Of a DNA stretch of 64,000 nt, positions 57,396-64,000 are shown piece after piece (within the stretch, counting starts at the first letter, position 1; each line of letters begins with the position of its first letter). A program made the translations under genes and the position numbers. This stretch comes from Collinsella sp. GTDB lineage: Bacteria; Actinomycetota; Coriobacteriia; Coriobacteriales; Coriobacteriaceae. The DNA is taken from the NCBI GenBank assembly GCA_031295385.1, contig JAUMOL010000029.1, forward strand, positions 1-64,000, read 5' to 3'. Below the pieces are notes generated by a model that did no database searches, was not told the DNA's origin, and saw only the letters and a list, made by a program, of their open reading frames with translations.

Positions 57396-58468
57396 TGCCC
57401 GCCTACATGAACGGGAAGACTGGCGCCTGGTACGTCCAGTGCTATTACAGCGACATCGACGGCAACCGCAAGCACAAGGTGAAGCGAGGGTTCGCGACCA
57501 AAGGAGAGGCGCTGGCATGGGAGACGGAGTTCCTGGCCTGCGCCGACGGGTCCATGTCGATGCCCTTCGAGGCATTCGTGAAGAGGTACTCCGAAGACGT
57601 GAGACCAAGGCTCAAGCTCAACACCTGGCTCACCAAAGAGCACATCATCCGCACGAAGATAGTGCCATTCTTCGGACCCAAGAGGATGTGCGACATCTCC
57701 CCCAAAGACGTGGTGGACTGGCAGAACAAGATGGTGGGCTCGTACGACGACGAGGGAAAACCGTACAGCGGCACCTACCTGAGAACCATAAACAACCAGC
57801 TGAGCGCCATCTTCAACCACGCCGTCAAGTACTACGGCCTGGGAAAGAGTCCCGCCGCCCCGACCATCAAGATCGGCGAGCGGCAGGGGTCGGAGATGAA
57901 GTTCTGGACGAAGGAGCAGTACCTCGCGTTCAGCGAGGAGGTGATGGACAAGCCAGCCAGCTTCTACGCGTTCGAGATCCTGTACTGGTGCGGCTTGAGG
58001 GTCGGCGAGCTCCTCGCCCTCGAACCGAACGACATCGACCTTGGAAAGTGCCTCATCCACGTCACCAAGAGCTACCAGCGGATCCGGAGGAGGGACGTCA
58101 TCACCTCGCCCAAGACGCCCAAATCGAAGAGAGATGTGGTCATGCCGGAGTTCCTTGCGGACGAGCTCGCCGATTTCCTCGGATCCATCCCGGAGGAGCG
58201 GCGCGCCTGCCGCATCTTCTGCTTCACCAAAAGCTACCTGCACCACGAGATGAAGCGCGGCTGCGCCGCATGCGGGCTCGAACCCATCCGGATCCACGAC
58301 CTTCGCCACAGCCATGTCTCGCTCCTCATAGAGATGGGGTTCAGCGCGATCGCCATAGCGGACCGGCTGGGGCACGAGACCTACGAGATGACGCTTCGCT
58401 ACGCCCACCTCTTCCCCAGCAAGCAGTCGGACATGGCAGCGGCGCTCGACCAGAGAAGGAGGCCCTGA
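57395..58468 (+). CDS. Tyrosine recombinase (element integrase)
   Basis: 357 residues. N-terminal AP2-like arm-binding region (about 1-50, YYSDIDGNRKHKVKRGFATKGEALAWETEF), core-binding domain (about 57-150) and catalytic domain. Catalytic residues: Arg202 (CGLRVGELL), His301 and Arg304 (HDLRHSHVS), His327 (GHETY) and Tyr336 (LRYAHLF). Tn916-type architecture. It integrates and excises the element, whose left end probably lies at guaA. Confidence 0.93.
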   Translation: MPAYMNGKTGAWYVQCYYSDIDGNRKHKVKRGFATKGEALAWETEFLACADGSMSMPFEAFVKRYSEDVRPRLKLNTWLTKEHIIRTKIVPFFGPKRMCDISPKDVVDWQNKMVGSYDDEGKPYSGTYLRTINNQLSAIFNHAVKYYGLGKSPAAPTIKIGERQGSEMKFWTKEQYLAFSEEVMDKPASFYAFEILYWCGLRVGELLALEPNDIDLGKCLIHVTKSYQRIRRRDVITSPKTPKSKRDVVMPEFLADELADFLGSIPEERRACRIFCFTKSYLHHEMKRGCAACGLEPIRIHDLRHSHVSLLIEMGFSAIAIADRLGHETYEMTLRYAHLFPSKQSDMAAALDQRRRP

Positions 58469-58854
58469 TGTCCAGGCCGACCGTCGACTACAAAGGGCGC
58501 CGGCGCAGCAAGACGATAGCGTTCCGGGTCTCGCCGGAGGAGGACGAGGTGATAAACGCCCTCGTGGCGGCGAGCGGCATGACCAAGCAGGACTACATAA
58601 CCTCCAGGCTCGAGTGCCGCGACATAAACGTCAGCCCGAACGTGAGGGTCTACAGGATGCTGCGCGACCAGATGAGATCCGTCTACGTCGAGCTCAGGAG
58701 GCTCAGGAGCGCCGACGGCATCGACGAGCGCCTCATCGAGCTCATGCAGGTGCTGACGCGCGTGTTCATCGACCTCGGCGCCGACGAGCTCGGGGCGGTC
58801 GGGGACGACGTGGCGCAGCAGGACGCGGCGGTCCTCAGGATGGCGAGGGGCTAG
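58468..58854 (+). CDS. Ribbon-helix-helix protein, MobC-like
   Basis: 128 residues. AFRVSPEEDEVINALVAASGMTKQDYITSRLECRDI is an RHH/MobC-type DNA-binding start, followed by helices (VRVYRMLRDQMRSVYVELRRLRSADG). TGATG overlap with integrase. Inferred accessory protein for excision or relaxosome assembly; a second MobC-like gene lies next to the relaxase. Confidence 0.65.
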   Translation: MSRPTVDYKGRRRSKTIAFRVSPEEDEVINALVAASGMTKQDYITSRLECRDINVSPNVRVYRMLRDQMRSVYVELRRLRSADGIDERLIELMQVLTRVFIDLGADELGAVGDDVAQQDAAVLRMARG

Positions 58855-59219
58855 CTCCGCCGGGCGGTCCGGCAAGGGCTTCCCCCGAGCAGTCGACCCT
58901 CAGACAGCCTCCTGGGGGCATTCGCGGCACGGCGGGCTCCGTTCGATCGGATCGCCTTGCCTCCTCCTTGGGCATCAAAGGTTCGCACAGCCGCCCGATG
59001 CGCCCCGCAAGGGTTGCGATGCTTTTCCGATTTCTTTTGCCGCCCGAGAGAAAAGGCGAAAGCGGCAAAACAAAGCGCCCTCCGGGCTTCGGAAAACCAA
59101 CGGCCCGATGGGGCGAGGAACGCGCCTTCGCTTCCTCCCTTGCAGGGCGCGGCAGGCGGTGCGGCCCCGATGCCACAAGGCGGGGCAAGGGGCTCCGCCC
59201 CAACCGAACGGAGGTCACC
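58855..59219. other. 365-bp gene-free segment between mobC-like and nuclease genes
   Basis: No supported gene. GC-rich, with small inverted repeats; one (GGGGC...GCCCC) lies near 59183-59204 just before the ribosome site of the next gene. Its flanks include GGAGGTCACC before the nuclease start. Nothing else seen. Confidence 0.3.
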
Positions 59220-59591
59220 ATGAACACCAATCCCACTCTCCAGGACAGGGCGGTCAAGGCGGCAGCCCGCTTCCTCGAGGTCCGCGGCTACGAGACGCTC
59301 GCGACCGGGTGGAAGTCGCCCGAGACGAGAGGAGCCATCGACCTGGTTGCACGCGACCCCGAGTCCGACGACCTCGTGTTCGTCGACGTCTCCGCGCGCC
59401 CGAACTCCGGCGCCGGCTTCGGCGACGGGAGGAACGATCGCGAGACGATGGAGCTGCTCGCGGTCTCCTGGCTCGCCGAGAACGACTTCGCCGAATCGGT
59501 CGGCGTGAGGTTCGACAAGATCAGCATGATCGTCGTCGGCGAGGACCGTGCGCTGCTCAGGCACCACATCAACGCCTTCGGCGAGGCCTAG
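59220..59591 (+). CDS. YraN/UPF0102-like predicted nuclease of the element
   Basis: 123 residues. AVKAAARFLEVRGYETLATGW, ETRGAIDLVARDPESDDLVFVDVSARP and RETMELLAVSWLAENDFAESVGVRFDKISMIVV follow the UPF0102 layout (G-x-IDLVA...VFVxV...RFDxx). The usual EVK is VSAR. The prophage has a similar protein at 31768-32112. GGAGG precedes the ATG. Confidence 0.7.
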   Translation: MNTNPTLQDRAVKAAARFLEVRGYETLATGWKSPETRGAIDLVARDPESDDLVFVDVSARPNSGAGFGDGRNDRETMELLAVSWLAENDFAESVGVRFDKISMIVVGEDRALLRHHINAFGEA

Positions 59592-59613
59592 GACCTCCGG
59601 GCCCGCCTGGGCA

Positions 59614-59641
59614 GGCCCCCTCTGGACGGAGGGGGCCGTTT
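59614..59641 (+). terminator. Terminator after nuclease gene
   Basis: Nine-bp stem (59614-59622 with 59629-59637), 6-nt loop, then GTTT. Weak T-run. Confidence 0.55.
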
Positions 59642-59692
59642 GCAGGCGGCTCGCCCCATGGCGAACCGCCACCCCATGGCGAACGGTCGGTA

Positions 59693-59720
59693 TTAACAGA
59701 ACGTTTCCGTTCTGTATACT
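59693..59720 (+). promoter_or_regulatory. parA promoter with AGAAC-N6-GTTCT operator
   Basis: -35 TTAACA (59693-59698), -10 TATACT (59715-59720), 16-bp spacer. The spacer and -35 edge are filled by a perfect AGAAC-N6-GTTCT (59698-59713), the same site as in the integrase control region. Confidence 0.75.
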
Positions 59721-59763
59721 CGGGGTAAACGCCATCGACAATCGCAGAGAGGACGGAGGAAGC

Positions 59764-60525
59764 ATGAGGACGCTCGCGATATCGAACTACAAGGGCGGGG
59801 TCGGAAAGACCACCACTGCGGTCAACCTCGCCACCATCTACGCCAGGCGGGGCCTGAGGACGCTCCTGATAGACCTGGATCCGCAGGCGTCCGCCACGGA
59901 CTTCTTCGGGCTCTACGACCGCGCCACGGCCGAGCGTCGAGGAGCCGTCGAGCTCCTCTACGGGAACGCGCCCGTCGGCGACGTGGCCTTCGAAACCGAG
60001 GCCGACGGGCTCTCCGTCGTGCCCTCGACCATAGAACTCGTCGACCAAAACGAGCTGCTCCTGCGCGAGCAGCGTCTTCGTTTCGCGCTCGACGACTGCG
60101 CGGGCGACTACGACGTCTGCATCGTCGACTGCAGCCCCACGATGAAGCGCCTCGCCTTCAACGCCTACCTGGCCGCTGCGGGCGACGGCATGGTGATCGT
60201 GCCGGTGAAGCTCGACTCCACCGTCATGCGCGGCACCGCCCTCACGGTCAGCGCCATCGAGTCCATCTCCGACGCGCTGCGCGTGCCCACGCCTTCATGG
60301 CGCATACTGCGCACCTGCGTGCCCGGCCTCATGACCAACGCCGAGGCGACCGGGGCCGAAGTGCTGGACTCCTACTTCCCCGAAAACCAGTTCGCCACCG
60401 TCATACACGCGAGCTCCAAGGTGTGCGAGGGGAGCTGGCAGTGGCAGCCCGTGGCGACGTTCAAGCCCGACAGCCGCCCCGCGAAGGACTACGAGAGGCT
60501 CGCAGAGGAGGTGCTCCATGGCTAA
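59764..60525 (+). CDS. parA: ParA-type partition ATPase
   Basis: 253 residues. Deviant Walker A KGGVGKTT (10-17), LLIDLDPQASATDFFG, VCIVDCSPTMKRLAFNAYLAA, and the C-terminal end. Known: ATPase that moves or positions DNA with ParB. In an integrated element it may stabilise the excised circle. Overlaps parB by 8 bp. Confidence 0.93.
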   Translation: MRTLAISNYKGGVGKTTTAVNLATIYARRGLRTLLIDLDPQASATDFFGLYDRATAERRGAVELLYGNAPVGDVAFETEADGLSVVPSTIELVDQNELLLREQRLRFALDDCAGDYDVCIVDCSPTMKRLAFNAYLAAAGDGMVIVPVKLDSTVMRGTALTVSAIESISDALRVPTPSWRILRTCVPGLMTNAEATGAEVLDSYFPENQFATVIHASSKVCEGSWQWQPVATFKPDSRPAKDYERLAEEVLHG

Positions 60526-61450
60526 ATCGGTCGCATCCGGCTTCACCATCTCGGGCTTGCTCGACAGGAACGCGTCGACCCGAAGCGACTACCCCGTCGA
60601 GAGGATCCCCGTCGGCGAGATAGCCGACCATCCCGCCAACGCCGCCTACTCGATGGACGATGCGGGCATAGCCCAGCTGGCAAGGAGCATAAAGGAGGAG
60701 GGGCTCACCGACCTGCCGCTCGTCCGCAAGCTCGACGACGGGGGCTGGCAGATGGTGAGCGGGCACCGCCGCAAGGCGGCCTACGCCCTGCTCGCCGAAG
60801 AAGACGAGAAATACGCTCAGATTCCCTGCCGTGTCATCCGCGACATCACCGACGAGCAGTCCGTCATGCTGCTGCACGCCGCCAATTACTTCGTGCGCAG
60901 CCTCACCGTATCGGAGCGTGCAGCGGCGAGCCGCGCGCTCGGCGTGGAGGTCGAGCGCATGAGGGCAGAGAACCCGGGGCTTGCGGGCGTGCGCACCGAG
61001 GACATCAAGGCGGCGATCATATCCGAGCAGACCGGACGCAAGGTATCGGGCAAGACCATCCAGCGCCAGGAGTCTCTCGCGCGCAAGATCGAGGAGAGGC
61101 TCACGCCCCAGTGGCGCGAGGCCGCGCTCGCGGACGCGCTCTCGGCGGACGCCGTGGGGATCCTCGCCGATCTGGATTCCGATGCGCAGGACCGGCTCCA
61201 TGCGGCATGGCGGGCGCAGCCCTTGGGCAAGAAGGAGACGACCGAGTTCCTCAAGAAGTCGACCGCCGAGCCCGCCGCCGAAGAAGACGCGAAGGGTCCC
61301 GCGCCCAAGCCCGCGGCGGCGCTCGCAAGCGCCCTTCGCGCGCTCAGGAGCTACGAGTCGAAGACGGAAGAAAACCCGCCGAGCGAGCTGGACAGGCAGG
61401 CGCTCGGAGAGATCGCCGAGACGGCGGAAGGGCTCCTCGGAGGCAGGTAG
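60518..61450 (+). CDS. parB: ParB-type partition protein
   Basis: 310 residues. ParB N-terminal domain: VERIPVGEIADHPANAAYSMDDAGIAQLARSIKEEGLTDLPLV, GWQMVSGHRRKAAYAL. HTH region in the middle (VSGKTIQRQESLARKIEERLTPQW) and an Ala/Pro-rich linker with a C-terminal dimer helix. Binds centromere-like sites, not identified here. With ParA it forms a complete partition pair. Confidence 0.92.
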   Translation: MAKSVASGFTISGLLDRNASTRSDYPVERIPVGEIADHPANAAYSMDDAGIAQLARSIKEEGLTDLPLVRKLDDGGWQMVSGHRRKAAYALLAEEDEKYAQIPCRVIRDITDEQSVMLLHAANYFVRSLTVSERAAASRALGVEVERMRAENPGLAGVRTEDIKAAIISEQTGRKVSGKTIQRQESLARKIEERLTPQWREAALADALSADAVGILADLDSDAQDRLHAAWRAQPLGKKETTEFLKKSTAEPAAEEDAKGPAPKPAAALASALRALRSYESKTEENPPSELDRQALGEIAETAEGLLGGR

Positions 61451-61455
61451 AACCC

Positions 61456-61489
61456 GCGCAGGCGCCCCGCAGGGGCTCCTGCGCCGTTT
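61456..61489 (+). terminator. Stem-loop after parAB
   Basis: Twelve-bp stem with one internal mismatch (61456-61468 with 61472-61484), 3-nt loop, then CGTTTC. Likely terminator of the parAB transcript. Confidence 0.6.
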
Positions 61490-61501
61490 CCAGCAAGTAG
61501 C

Positions 61502-61523
61502 CTATCTCGTATACACGAGATAG
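61502..61523. other. Candidate oriT inverted repeat
   Basis: Perfect 9-bp arms CTATCTCGT and ACGAGATAG separated by atac. It lies about 190 bases before a MobC-like gene and 600 before the relaxase, the usual place for an origin of transfer. It is also an ordinary operator shape. Nicking not shown. Confidence 0.5.
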
Positions 61524-61715
61524 ATGGCGGCCTGGGCGCACGGCGCACCCCGCCCCGGAGCCCAGAGCCCGAAGCGGAGGCGACGCCGCCGGGCGCGCGA
61601 AGCTGCCGCAAGCTCCCCGGCCCGCGCCATGCAGGGGATGCCCCGCGCCCCTGGAAAGAGCGCCGCCCGAGCCTCCACCGCATCGGGGCGGCGGAGGATG
61701 CGAAGGATGGAGAAG
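61524..61715. other. Leader region before the mobilization genes
   Basis: 192 bases, very GC-rich, no supported gene. If 61502-61523 is oriT this is where a nick site or promoter for mobC-relaxase would lie; no clear promoter seen. Confidence 0.3.
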
Positions 61716-62135
61716 ATGACGAAGGTCTTGAGATACGACAACGTGCTGACCGCCCGCGTGAGCGACGCGGACTTCCGCGCGGTCTGTGAGCGCGCCGACG
61801 AGGAGGGACTCACCCGCTCCGAGTACCTGCGCTACGTCGCCCGCATGGTCGCGGACGATGCCGAGAACGCGAAGCGCGGAGGCGTGCTGCTCGACGGACT
61901 CTCAATGCGCAGGCTCTCCCGCGAGCTCGTCAGGTGGGGGCACCACTACAACCAGGGCGTGCACGCCCTCAACTCCATCAAGTTCGCGCTGGACCACGGA
62001 AGGGGCGACCTGGAGTGGGTGTCCAGCAAGCTCGACGAGTGCGCGCTTCTGCTCGCGCAGGTCGACGAGGGTCGCTGCGAGATGGCGGGCGAGCTCGCCT
62101 CGCTCGAAGGCCGTGCCATAGTGGGCGGAGACTAG
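61716..62135 (+). CDS. mobC: MobC-type relaxosome protein
   Basis: 139 residues from ATG 61716 (ATG 61698 and 61707 are alternatives). RHH start VLTARVSDADFRAVCERADEEGLTRSEYLRYVARM, then LRMSMRRLSRELVRWGHHYNQGVHALNSI-like MobC core (RLSRELVRWGHHYNQGVHALNSI), followed by a helix. Binds oriT and assists the relaxase. Followed directly by the relaxase. Confidence 0.85.
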   Translation: MTKVLRYDNVLTARVSDADFRAVCERADEEGLTRSEYLRYVARMVADDAENAKRGGVLLDGLSMRRLSRELVRWGHHYNQGVHALNSIKFALDHGRGDLEWVSSKLDECALLLAQVDEGRCEMAGELASLEGRAIVGGD

Positions 62136-62136
62136 C

Positions 62137-63387
62137 ATGCCGCTGCTGAAGCCCATAGCCGGCCACACGGGATGCGCCGGCATAAAGCACTACCTCGAGA
62201 AGGGAGGGCGCGCCCTCGGGATCATGGTCATGAACTTCGCATGGCAGGAGGAGCGCGCCTTCGAGGACGTCTCGGCCGCCCCGGCCGGGTTCGACTGGGC
62301 GGACTCGATGGACGCGACGAGGCGCGCCTGCGGCAACGACACCCCGTATCGGGGCAAGCCGGCGAGGACCTTCAAGCATTTCGTCATGTCGCCCGATCCT
62401 CAAGACGGCTTGACCGCAGACCAGGTGGCGGAGCTCGCGAGCGCCTGGGCGCTCAGGCACTTCGCCGACTTCGAGGCGGCGATTGTCCTGCACGACGACA
62501 ACGAGCGCAGGATCCCCCACGCCCACATCGTCGTCAACAACACCAACCTCGCCACCGAACGCAGGCTGCAGACCCCCGACCCGCTGGAGCTCAACCGCAG
62601 CCTTCAGGATCTCGCAGAGGAACGCGGATATCGCTTCATGCGCAACGACACCGTGAGGGAGGAGGACGAGGGGCAGACGCGCAAGGCGACGCCCGCGACG
62701 CTGCAGAGCGTATACATGCGGCGCGCCGAGCGGGAGATCCAGAAAGAGGGTGGCTACTCGTGGGTCGCAGACATCCGCAACCGGGTCACGGTGGCCAAGG
62801 CGCTCGCCCGCAACGAGGACGAGTTCATGGCCGTGCTCGAGGCGCTCGAAGTGGATGTTTCGCAGAACTCGGAGAAGTCGTGGCGACGTGACTGGATCTA
62901 CTCGCTTTCAGACCACCCCACCTGGCGCATCGGAGGCGAGAAGCTGGGGCTCTCCTTCGGCCAGGAGGCGCTCAGGCGGCGCTTCGACAGGATCGCCGCC
63001 TGGCACCCAGCCCCGGCGGCATCCCGACGGATACTCTCCGAAGCCGAAAGCGCCATCGAGCTGAACGACCTGTCGGAGCTGGAACGTCTCGCCGGCGCGA
63101 TAGAGGCGTTCATGTCCGCGAACGCGCACAGCCTGGCAGACCTCGACAGGAGGATCGAAAGGCTCGAAGGCCGCGCCGACGGCGATTCCGCCGAACGGGC
63201 GGAAGCGCTGCGCGAGGTGCGCGCATACGCGGCGGCGAACAGGCTCCTGCCCGAAACCGCGCAGACAAGGCGGCAAAGGCAGCCGCAGGGCGAGGAAGCG
63301 CCCGTCAGGCGCGGCGACGCGAAACCGCGTAGCCGCGAGACGCAGGCACAGCAGGAACGGCGGCGAGAAAGGAGGGAGCTCCGATGA
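62137..63387 (+). CDS. MOB-P/VirD2-type relaxase
   Basis: 416 residues. Relaxase motifs: Tyr19 in GIKHYLEKGG (candidate nucleophile), TFKHFVMSPDP (His81), and the 3-His set His119, His128, His130 (VLHDDNERRIPHAHIVVNNTN). The C-terminal third is helical and basic. It nicks oriT and leads the strand through a conjugative channel. ATG 62137 overlaps nothing; the next gene overlaps its stop by ATGA. Confidence 0.9.
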   Translation: MPLLKPIAGHTGCAGIKHYLEKGGRALGIMVMNFAWQEERAFEDVSAAPAGFDWADSMDATRRACGNDTPYRGKPARTFKHFVMSPDPQDGLTADQVAELASAWALRHFADFEAAIVLHDDNERRIPHAHIVVNNTNLATERRLQTPDPLELNRSLQDLAEERGYRFMRNDTVREEDEGQTRKATPATLQSVYMRRAEREIQKEGGYSWVADIRNRVTVAKALARNEDEFMAVLEALEVDVSQNSEKSWRRDWIYSLSDHPTWRIGGEKLGLSFGQEALRRRFDRIAAWHPAPAASRRILSEAESAIELNDLSELERLAGAIEAFMSANAHSLADLDRRIERLEGRADGDSAERAEALREVRAYAAANRLLPETAQTRRQRQPQGEEAPVRRGDAKPRSRETQAQQERRRERRELR

Positions 63388-63956
63388 GGGTGGAGGTCGC
63401 CTACCGCGGGCGCATCGAGGCGTTCGACACCGACCGTTTCACCGAGGCGCAGCCGTTCTCGGGCAAGAGCATGCTCGCCGATCTTACGCTCGACTACGCA
63501 GACGTCGAGAAGAAGGGCCTCTGGCTCACGGCGCACTGCTACGCCGCGAACGAGGCCTACCGGACAGACGGCGGAGAGGCCCCCGAGGCGAGGCGCGAGA
63601 AGGGCTGGAGGTTCCAGCTCGCCACCCCGAGAGAGGCCGCCGGAATCGAGAGCGTCACCCTGGACGGCTCGACGGTGCTCGCGAGGCTCTTCGGCGAGCT
63701 CGTGGACGTCGCCAGGGTAGATCGCGCTTGCGCCCTCTTCGTTGGGCCCGGAGGGTCGCTCGCCAGCCGCATCGTGAGGCTGAGCGGCTACCTGGCGAAC
63801 GACGACGAGAGGCTGGCGGCAAGCCAGGCGCTCATGGCGGAGGCGGTCGGCGTCACTCCGCTTACACTCGAAAGGGCGGTCGAGGCCGAAGCGGCACAGG
63901 AGGTGCCAGCAGACGACATGGAAGACGATTGGATGGAAGGATTCGGAAATGATTAA
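63384..63956 (+). CDS. Hypothetical protein after relaxase
   Basis: 190 residues. The beginning (MRVEVAYRGRIEAFDTDRFTEAQPFSGKSMLADLTLDYADVEKKGLWLTAHCYAANEAYRT) is beta-rich and then helical (AGIESVTLDGSTVLARLFGELVDVARVDRAC). Coupled to the relaxase by ATGA. Function not recognised; a transfer-accessory protein is likely from position. Confidence 0.6.
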   Translation: MRVEVAYRGRIEAFDTDRFTEAQPFSGKSMLADLTLDYADVEKKGLWLTAHCYAANEAYRTDGGEAPEARREKGWRFQLATPREAAGIESVTLDGSTVLARLFGELVDVARVDRACALFVGPGGSLASRIVRLSGYLANDDERLAASQALMAEAVGVTPLTLERAVEAEAAQEVPADDMEDDWMEGFGND

Positions 63957-64000
63957 AGCGGTGTTCAGGGGAATCGGGGCGTTCGTCCGCTGGATGTTCA
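63949..64000 (+). CDS. Start of a further element gene (cut by window edge)
   Basis: ATG 63949 overlaps the preceding stop. The first 17 codons (MIKAVFRGIGAFVRWMF) are hydrophobic and basic, like the start of a membrane transfer protein. The rest is outside the window. Confidence 0.5.
   Translation, partial: MIKAVFRGIGAFVRWMF

Noticed and set aside
1..64000. CRISPR array
   Set aside because: No regularly spaced direct repeats of 24-40 bases were found on reading through the window; the short repeats noted have other spacings.

Overview
The window looks like chromosome of a Gram-positive, high-GC gut actinobacterium of the Coriobacteriia, most likely Collinsella or a near relative. The basis is the GC-rich coding, strong AGGAGG-type ribosome sites, a fused MurT-GatD lipid II amidase and several iron-dependent alcohol or glycerol dehydrogenases. 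This is inferred from gene content; no database search was possible.

Three blocks are visible. (1) About 164-39044 is a complete siphovirus-type prophage in the 3' end of a tRNA-Glu(UUC) gene, bounded by a 21-bp direct repeat. Almost all its genes read on the minus strand. From right to left they are: serine integrase, lysogeny switch with a co-transcribed lipoprotein, early recombination/replication genes (RusA, PD-(D/E)XK exonuclease, ERF, SSB, DnaC-like), small genes, HNH nuclease, a ParB-like/radical-SAM pair, terminase, portal, protease, capsid, connectors, tail (with a -1 frameshift chaperone and a 1372-residue tape measure), tail tip, a diversity-generating retroelement (DGR), and lysis genes. 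(2) About 39.1-54.2 kb is ordinary chromosome: murT-gatD, two TPR-like proteins, three metal-dependent dehydrogenases, a polyferredoxin, ychF, an XRE regulator with a strong palindromic operator, asparaginase and guaA. (3) From the 3' end of guaA to the right edge lies accessory DNA. It has a TetR/methyltransferase/DtxR-like cluster, then the start of an integrative mobilizable or conjugative element: XRE regulator, excisionase, tyrosine integrase, RHH protein, predicted nuclease, ParA, ParB, candidate oriT, MobC-like protein and MOB-P-type relaxase. It runs off the window.

The standout system is the DGR: a reverse transcriptase with a YMDD box, an Avd-type accessory protein, a template repeat (4864-4992) and a variable repeat (5622-5750) at the 3' end of a tail-tip gene. 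Over 124 aligned bases the repeats differ at 11 positions, and every one is an adenine in the template on the coding strand. A tetraloop hairpin follows the variable repeat. Together these would diversify nine codons of a probable receptor-binding protein.

Other points of interest: a recurring 23-nt motif between prophage operons; an integrase C-terminus that changes on integration; a lysogeny-operon lipoprotein; a radical-SAM/ParB pair suggestive of nucleic-acid modification; and a shared AGAAC-N6-GTTCT operator linking the immunity-type regulator, integrase and parA promoters of the right-hand element.
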